Positions 1 to 9,400 of a DNA stretch of 64,000 bases are shown here, one piece after another (position 1 is the first letter of the stretch; every line of letters begins with the position of its first letter). The notes beneath the pieces are model-generated. The model was not told the DNA's origin, made no database searches, and saw only the letters and a program-made list of their open reading frames with translations. The translations under genes and the position numbers were made by a program. Source of the stretch: Ricordea florida (taxonomy: Eukaryota; Cnidaria; Anthozoa; Corallimorpharia; Ricordeidae); assembly GCA_949710005.1 (NCBI GenBank), contig OX453281.1:20611561-20675560 (forward strand). The letters run 5' to 3'.

Positions 1-490
1 CATGACTTGTTGAAACAAATACAGTGCAAAACATAGTTTATTAAAATTAACAAAACACTGTATGACACGGAGTAGATCACCAGTGGAGTCTGCGTTTTAG
101 AAAGCCTTTTGTCTTATTGTTTGACCAGTAAACAATTATACACAGGAACAGAACTGAAAGGTTACTACAAAAAGTGTAATAAAGTTTTTGTATAATTTCA
201 GTACACTTCCCAGCTGTGCTCTGACACTTTGCAATGTTTGACCATCAACTATATCATTAGAGTTTGAGATAACAAGGGTTGATTTTGACCAAGGGAATCC
301 AAAAACAGTTTGAGGAAACGGCGAGTTCAAGAACACCGAGTTGAAGATAGCTGATGATAAATGACTGAAAAAAACAAGGGCAAATCCAAGGGAAATAGTT
401 TCAGTTCAAAACAGTGGAGAGTTCAAGATAGCTGAGTTTGAGATAGCAAAGTTCAGCCTTACAATGTTAACTACCACTTATTGGTTTTAC

Positions 491-3400
491 CTAAGCACTC
501 GTAAGCTCGACAGTGGTAATCTGGCAGAGTTTCCATAATCCACATAGAAAACCTGATGAGAGATTACACAATACATCTTTGAATGTGTTTATATTGTACA
601 ACAATGACAAAGACCATTAGAAACAGTACCATACTGTACCTCTATGCTATCTACAGACTGAATGCCCACAACCAGCCCACGATACCATGATCCATCTTCA
701 TAAAGTGCACAGCAAGCCTACCAATATAGAAGCAGTCAAGGACTTTCCAAAATGTTGAAAAATCACTACTATTGTCAGTATGTTGAATTAGAGTTGTCTG
801 GTAATTAACAGTTAGATTATGAGCTTGAGATTTCTCATAGAAATCAAGAGCAAACAATCTAATAGTTTAAACCTTTAAGCCCCGATAGTGTCTTTACAGA
901 TTTTACTTTGGCTAACGCCAGACGATTTTACTCGTCACAGGGAGACCCCTCGGGGCTTAAAGGGTTAAACAAAAAACATAATAAAATAAAAAAAAAAATT
1001 TACGACGAAATTTCATTTAAGTGCGAAGGTGTCATCATTTTCAACCAAGTGCTGCACTCTAATGGCTGATAGTGTGCCGTAAATCAGCCAATCAGATTGC
1101 GGTATTTGCATTCTATTACTAAAAACTATTAGATATCAGTGCAGTATATACCATCTCAGCAACCTTGGCATTTTGAATACTCTCACTGGCCCACTATCTC
1201 CGGATATTCAACAATTTCTCACCTGTTTAATTTTTACAGCTGCCTATTTTAATATTGTCAGCCACCTACTTCAGAACTTATTGAAACCCCTGAACATCTG
1301 TTCCATGTTATATTAAAAATGAAAGGCATCCAGCAAAAAGGAAAAATGAGAACTTGGTTTTAAAAGCTGCATATTATGTCTCAATTACAGCAAACTTTCC
1401 ATCACTGATATGTTGTCCTTTCACATTTATTTGGTGACTATTTACCTGACCAACAGAGATAAACCACTCTGGCATTTTGTATCTTGCACTATCACCGCTG
1501 GAATAGAACCGTCTGAGTTAGGACAAAAAGGCAAGAAAAAAAATTATAAGCGAGAAGAACAAAGGGAGTTTCTTTAGCAACCACATCAATATTATTATGA
1601 GAGACAGTGTGTTTGATCACCTCTCAGATGAGCTAAAAATATTGCATTCGTGATGCACATCATTTGAGCAGTTGAAAGTTCCAATAAAGGTATGTGTAAA
1701 GCACACACAAGCCTTAAAGCCAACACAGCCAAACCTTATCCCAGTTTCATTGGCATGAAGCATCTGGGAGCACTGTTACATAAATTGCCCCTTGGATGGG
1801 ATGCTACTACAGTGCAGGGTTACCTCCAGCATTATATCACTGGTATCCATTTAAACACTTGGTTGGTGTTAAACAGTGTTGATAGCTCAGTTGGTAGAGC
1901 ACTGCACCGGTATTGCAGAGGTCATGGGTTCGAATCCCATTCAGTCCTGAATTTTTTTCAGGCTTTAATTTCACAGCAAGTATATAACTATGATGATCAA
2001 TCAATGTCATTACATATTACTCTGCAGTTCAAATATATGGTCTTTCATACATATTCACTTGCAGTGTGGAGTTTCTTGTCAAAGGAAACAACACAGTGTT
2101 ATCAGAAGGTCTTTAACTCTGGATCTCCTACTTGGAAGTCCAACACATTAACCACTATGCTGCAGTGTCTCCCTGAAAGTTCCTATACATTTTGTTTAAT
2201 TGCTCAGCTTAAATTTTAAAATTGGAAAACTCAAAACTATAAATGATTGAATCAACAGTTGTCACCAACAAGTTGAAGCAAACCATTCCACCAAAAATTT
2301 TAACAACAATACTGCTAAAAATAGAAATCACTCAATAAAGCTACATGTGTTTACGCAGGAAATCCAACAATTGCCAAGGAGAACATGTAGGAGTACCTCA
2401 TGTTTTCTGTGAGTGCTTCCAGACTGGGCCAGTTTTCAATCATCATTACCCAGAAGCGAGTGGGATCAATAACATGGGTGACACAAACTTCAATGTAGCC
2501 ACACTCAGGCGGTTCGATTTTTGAGTAGTAAATTCCACGCCCAACACCATCAGGGAGATTCAGTGGATTGCCAGCTACAGGGCCAGATGTTGTGTCCTTA
2601 GATTTTTCTTCAGGTTTACACACTTCTCCATTACTCTTTGAATGGTTCTCTTCCTCTTTTTCTGAAACAAAAAAAAACATTCTACAGTGTCCAATTGAGT
2701 GTGGTAGATAATTTTATTACGAGTCAAACCTTCAGGAATTTAAAAAGCCGTAAACAATTACAGGGTGTTCATTAGCCATTGGAGATCACAGAATTCTCCG
2801 GCTACTATGAAGAATTCTCCAGTCAAATTTAGATGGCCTGAGCTAGTCTTAAATTCAGACATGGAGCGCTTTCAGAGTATTCTCTTGTTACTTTACACAA
2901 TGCTCCTGTTGCTACAATTCGTATTGAAAACCCTGAAATTAGGGCACAATATACTGGGTCTAAATGTATGTCAAATTGATATTTGGAACGAAAACTTCAG
3001 TCCACATGTATCTTGAATTGCTTTCCTAAATCTTTGCTGCAACAGTTTGCAATATTATTACTTACAATGCATAAGCAAACAAAATTAACCTGCAATAGAA
3101 CTCAACATACACCCTTAGTTTAAGGCCACCAGGTCTGCAATTGTAGAACTGCACAGATTTGAGCTTTCCTACTTATGATCAGTTGCGTACTTGTGCTTTA
3201 CTTCAGCATTATCACTGCACAGAGTTGCTGCTTACTGTAGCACTGGGAGCTGGTGAAATTTGCCAGCTGAATTCTGGCCATCATTTGACTTATGATGGCC
3301 ACCCAAGTTTATATGTACCAAAATCTACTTTCAGCAAGCTGAGTGGCTACCTCAACCAGTAGCCAATTTTTTTGGCAACAACCCTGACCAGGTACCCTGA

Positions 3401-6400
3401 AGAGTGTCTTTACTACCTACACAAACTCAAACATTCATAAGTGTTTCTGGTAAATTGGAACCTTAAAGAAAAAGGACTTTTAATCTAAAACAAAGTAGCT
3501 TAATTAATTACTAAACAGCCATCTTTCCAAATAATGTAACACTACAAATTCAATAGCAAAAATCAACAAGTAATAAAGTTTTCCTGATCAAATTATGAAT
3601 TTTGTACGGTTATTGATTGACACATCACGTGTTAAGGGATCATATTTACTATAAATGGAAACGCACGTGTATTGTACAACGACTCAGAGTCTTGATCAGT
3701 CAGTGAACAGAATAAAAACATTACATGGTGTCAGGAGTATCGGAAAACGACAAAAAACCCAGCCGATAGAATCAAAAATGGCATCATCTCAAATTCCTCT
3801 ACCAGAAAAATTAGATTCAAAGAAACCGGAGGAGTGAAAATGATGGATCGAATGCTTCGAATGCTATCGCATTGCTGCTGGTCTCAAAGAAAAAGACGAG
3901 AAAGTGCAGATCAACATGTTAGTCTACGCTATGGGTGGAAACACGAACAAAATCTTCAGAAGCTTTCAACTCGCTGAAGACGATCAAGTCTACGAGACCG
4001 TTAAAGGACGTTTCACAACTTTGACAACACACACAAATGTGATCTTCGAAAGAGCTTGATTTAACAAGCAACAGATTCTGTTTCAACTGAATGCCGTTCG
4101 GGATCAAGTCTGTGCCAGAACATTACCAAAAGATGATGAGCCAAATATTGGAGGGATCTGAGGGCTACATTTCCATTATTGATGACATGCTCATCCAGGA
4201 AAAAACCCAAGAGGAACATGACCGTTGACTCAAAGCGGTATAAAAGAAACTTGATGGCCCTGGAGCCACTCTAAATGCAGAAAAGTGTGAATTTTCAAAG
4301 AAAGAAGTCAAGTTTGCTGGATATGTTCTTAACAGAGATGGAATCAAGTCAGACCCAGAGAAAACAGAGTCAATACAGGACATGGACACACCCCAGAATG
4401 TGAGTGACAGTCCTTGCGCACTATGATCCTGCGAAGAAAACAATCTTGTCCGCAGGTGCCTCATCTTATGGACTTGATGCAGTCCTTAGCCTATGCGTCA
4501 AGATCCATGACTAGCACTGAGCAGCAGTATGCTCGAATCGAAAAAGAAGCGCTTGCGACAACACGGGCGTGCAAGAAGTTTAAAGACTACATCCTGGGAA
4601 AAGACATCCTCATCGAGACAGACCACAAACCGTTGGTGCCGCTGTTTGGCTCGAAAAACTTGGATGAACTTCCTCCTAGGATCCAGAGATTTAAAATGAG
4701 ATTAATGAAATACTCATTCATCATGTGTCACATTCCAGGAAAGGCTTTGGTCATTGCAGAAACACTCTGAGAAAGTCACCTATGAAAGCTGACATATGTC
4801 TCAATGAAGACCTCAATTTGTATGTGGCTAACATCCTCGAAGGCTTGCCAGCTACTGACCAAAGTAGAAGAGATACGACTTCACCAGCAAGACAATGAAG
4901 TGTGCCGAAAACTGCAGCAATTCTGCACTGAAGGATGGCCTGACAACTCAAAGCTGAACTCAGCAATTAATGCTTATTGGCCAGAAAGAGCTTCTATTAC
5001 GTTCCTGAGAGGTCTCCTGATGAAAGACTCAAGGCTCATCATTCCCTCGTCCCTTCGTTTGGACATGTTGGATAAAATCCATGCCGGCCACCAAGGAATC
5101 GCCAAATGTCGCGAAAGAGCCCGTGAGTCAGTTTGGTGGCCTGGTCTCAGCAAACAGATTGAAGACATGGTCACGACGTGTCTGACTTGTTGCAAACACC
5201 GAAAGAACCATGCAGAGCCTATGATACCAACTTCTCTGCCAGAGAGACCATGGCAAAAGGTAGCCACCAACCTGGGCTACCGCAATGGCAAGACATACAT
5301 CATTGTTATATACCTAGACTTTCATTCATCAAAACGAGCACTGTGATTGGTTGATTCTTGGTCACGTGCCATTGAACAAATTCAAATGTATCCCGACCGG
5401 GAGACAATTGCGCAGTTGTTGCCCGCGCGCCAGTTGTACCGTCTTTGTTTGCTTGTTTTTGCTAAGGGAAAGTCTAAATATATAACAAAGCACTTAATGT
5501 ATGGTCCCTTGGGAAACTAGTTAGTTTTGTTTTCCCTCGAGTCCTGATGTTTCCCTCGACTTCGTCTCGGGAAACATCAGGACTCTCGGGAAACAAAACT
5601 AACTGTTTCCCTTGGAACCATACATTAAGTGTATATTGTCATGGACTATTATTCGAGATTCTTTGAAATAGCTCCCCTTAAGAGTACAACAACTGAGAAC
5701 GCTATCAACCACTTAAAGTCGTTCTTCTGTCGCCATGGCATACCAGAAATTGTTGTCTCTGACAATGGACCTCAATTTGCGGCCGCCGCTTTTTCAAAAT
5801 TTGCCAAAGAATGGGGCTTCACACACCTCACAAGTAGCCCTCGCTACCCACAGAATAACGGTGAAGTGGAAAGAGCTGTCAAGACCACCAAAAACTTGAT
5901 CATTAAGACAGAAGATCTGTACTTGGCACTACTTTCATACAGATCCACCCCACTGGAGAATGGTTACACCCCAGCAGAGCTACTGATGAGAAGAAAGCTG
6001 CGCTCAACACTCCCACTGACACCTGAGAAACTAATTCTCCAGCTGCCTAACTACGAACAGCTGTGAAAGACTGAGAGAGCTTACAAACAGCGACAAGCTG
6101 AAAATTACAATAAACGCCATCAAGCATCAGTTCTTCCTGATCTAAATCCAGGTGACAAAGTTTGGATACCAGACAAGAGCTCCCCAGCAGTGGTGATTCA
6201 GAAATCCCCTCAGCCCAGGTCATATGTCGTCAAAACTGAGCAATCTCTTCTACACAGGAATAGATGACATCTTGTCTCAAACCCGAAGGAGGAGATCAAG
6301 GAAACTGTGACACCCTCTCCAACTGGAAATGACCACAGGAACAAGGATACAGGAACCCCACAAGACGTCAACACTCCCTGTGCTGTTGTTAAGACTAATT

Positions 6401-9400
6401 CAGGTAGAACTGCTGTTCCACCTACCCGACTCGATTTGTGAACTTGGTCTCATAGTGTAACTGTTTAGAGAGACCGATTTGTTTTGTTCCATTTATCTGT
6501 TTAACCGGACATTGACTTGATTTTCTTTAAGATATAAGACTTTTATCGTTTCACCAGATTTTCCATTTTAAGTCTCAGAACTTCAGCCTTTAAGTCTTAA
6601 CAAGGTTTCTGTCTTGAAAGGGGGATGTGCGGTTATTGATTAACACATCATGTGTTAAGGGATCATATTTACTATAAATGGATACGTACGTGTATTGTAC
6701 AATGACTTAGATTCTTTATCAGTCAGTGAACAGAATAAAAACATTACAAATTTCATCGGTACGCTTTCTTTTGTACTACACTGTTCATACTAAGAAGGTG
6801 TAGATCATAAGACAATTTTTAATCCAATCAATGGACCTTTACTCATTAATACCCATGAGATTTTCCATGACACGGTTTTCTTTATATGTTTATGGGTGCA
6901 AATGGAAAGCACGTTCGTGTTCACTTAATTATAAGCGGCACGGTGAGTAAGTAGTTTGAGGTCAAAAACCCTGAGATACATGTACTTGGTGTGTTTCTTA
7001 TTAAAAAGATAGCTAACAGTTTTTGTGAAAACATCCCTAAAATTCATGTTTACCTTCTTTGACTTCAAAGAGAAGCCAGTCTAATTTTGTTGGCCGTTCT
7101 ATGCGCACAACATCAGGCATAGCAGACATGAATTCCACCATGCTCATAAAACCCAACTGTTTTATGTTGAGCTCTTTGCCGTGGAGATTCTGAAACAAGA
7201 ACACATGAAGTTGTTCAAGTACTTAAACTGTAGCAAATAAATGTCAACTATTTTCAGACAACTTTGGTAAACTCTCACACAAAAGTCAAGGCCACAAATA
7301 AGTATGGAAGCCCCTCACAATATATATGTATAAGCTGATCATGTAAAAGGCGCTCACAAGCCAAAGGTCCACAAGGCCGGAGCCTATCCTGGTTTCATTA
7401 ACATGAAGCACCCGCGAGTATTACTACTCCCCCCTGGATGGGATGCTGGTCCATCCCAGGGTCACCCCCAGCATTATATCACCAGTACCCATTTATACAC
7501 CTGGGTGGAGAGAGAGAGAGAGTGTGGAGTAAAGTTTCTTGTCTAAGGAAACAACACAGTGGCAGCACCAGGGCTCGAACTCCAAACCTCCTGCTCAGAA
7601 GTCCAACACGCTAACCTCTAAACTACTGTACTGTGCCTTCATGTACGTAAATTAAAAAAGTTGCAACAATTGATGGCTTTATTGCGGCTTTAGATTGGAA
7701 AGGGACATTGAGCCACTGGTACGCTATGGATTTGACAACTTTGGTCAACAATGAAAACCACTACCAAATTTTGCAGCAACATAGTGATGCACCTTTGGCA
7801 ATTTTTTTAAGTAATTTGGCAATTAGAATTCAACTTTTGATTCCAGGCATTCTTACTGTATTATTGATATGACTGTCTGATTCCAGTTGTCTTTAGTTAG
7901 AAAACAAAACTACAGCCAACTTTCCGACTACAAATACACCATCACAACAAATTATTAGTGAAAAGGTTGATGTGATTTCTTTGCGTATTTCAGGCGAACA
8001 GAGGCGAAAACGAGGCGAGTGCGAAGACAAGTCGCTCGCGAGGGGAGGAGCGTGAAAAAATAACAGCATTGCTTTTTTAGCGCACCTCCCCTTACGCAAC
8101 TTGCCTTCATGCTCCCCTCGTTTTCACCTCTGTTCGCCTGAAATACGCAAAAAAAATTGTGCCTGTTGAAAAGGTTGACAGTTTTGCAATTTTTAGTTAC
8201 AAGACAAATTAAATTAATTCCTCACCTTGTATTCTATGCCAAAACGAGCAGCCCATACTCCGTTGGGTCTTCTAGTAAGCACCTTCAAAAGAAAGGCAAG
8301 TATTGTACTTAATAAAATGAAGGTCAACCAAAGCTATACACCATTACATTTATTTTGTGTGCAGAAAACAGCTATATGGTTGCATACCATTATTACTGTG
8401 TAAGTTTCAAAAAATGTGTAGACAAAAACAGAATGGCCGACACATAGCTAATGGATAGTAGAATCCTTCAAACAGTTCTAATGCTTTTCTGTGATATTCT
8501 AACAGTTACGGCAAACAACTATTTATCTTGGATTAAACATTCAGGACAATGTCCATGATTTCTATTAGAAAATCAGTATCTCTGATTTTCCCTCCTAGAG
8601 TTCTCCGTAAGTTCCTGCGACCAGCAAAATTCACCGTCTAGTTGTCCTTGGCGCGCAGGCTACTCAAAGTAAATAATAATATTAAAATTAATAATTTTTT
8701 TTTGTTGCAATGTGAGCCCATCCGTCAACAAAATTAAGCCCAAATACTATAGGTCTAATTTTCTTGTCAACAACTGCGTAGTGATTAAAAAATATAACTG
8801 TTATGGCTGCAAGATAAAAGAAATCTGAAATCAATCGGGTTGTGAGAATTGCCGCCAAAAACGTGACATGGGCAGCGTGCCATGACGGCAGTACTGAAAT
8901 ATTTTATGGCCGGGGTTAACTTCTTCCTCTGAAAATGAAGCGAAAAACCCAGCAATCGCTGCTCCACGTGTCTCGATAAAACCACACCACGTCTTTCTAT
9001 CAGCATTGTCCACCACCTACTCAAAGTTATTCTCCCTCTACTTCAAATTTTCAGGTGAACCCTGCCCCTCCCCCTTACCCACCCCCAAACAGTGTTGACA
9101 ACCAGAAGTCAAACACATGTGAAACATAATTGTAAAGATTCTGTGGTGCAACACTGTGTGAGGGGGAGGTGCAGGAAAAAATCTTTGCAACAAGTTTCTG
9201 TCAAAGAACAATATTGACTGTTTTCGAACAATTGCACAGAAAGAAAGGTGGTGCAGGTTAACTCTCCCATAAGGTTTTGTCCACAGTAATATTGTATGGT
9301 GACAGATGTAGAGTGACAGCTATTAAAAGTTAAGGACTTAACGCTGACAAAAACCTAATGAATGGCTGTTAAGTGCTCATTATCTTTTGCTAATGAGTGA

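Larger units (their letters stand above)
3603..6748 (+). mobile_element. Decayed Ty3/Gypsy LTR retrotransposon
   Basis: The element has two 123-bp LTRs (3603-3725 and 6626-6748), each starting TG and ending CA, differing at about nine positions. A perfect 5-bp target duplication, AATTT, flanks it (3598-3602 and 6749-6753). A primer binding site (TGGTGTCAGGAG) follows the 5' LTR and a purine tract (AAAGGGGGA) precedes the 3' LTR. At about 3.1 kb it is far shorter than a full Gypsy element: gag remnants and a scrap of reverse transcriptase (YVLNRDGIKSDPEKTESIQ) are followed by RNase H and integrase. Several frames carry stops. It sits in the TDRD5-like intron between the exons at 2397-2661 and 7054-7189, in the opposite orientation. 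Confidence 0.9.

Noticed and set aside
1876..1948. Functional tRNA-Thr(GGT) gene
   Set aside because: The acceptor stem has a mismatch, position 33 is C, and it is embedded in a SINE, so it is listed only as a SINE head.
1692..2219. 175-residue plus-strand open frame
   Set aside because: It runs across two nested SINEs, including a tRNA-like segment, and shows no protein similarity.
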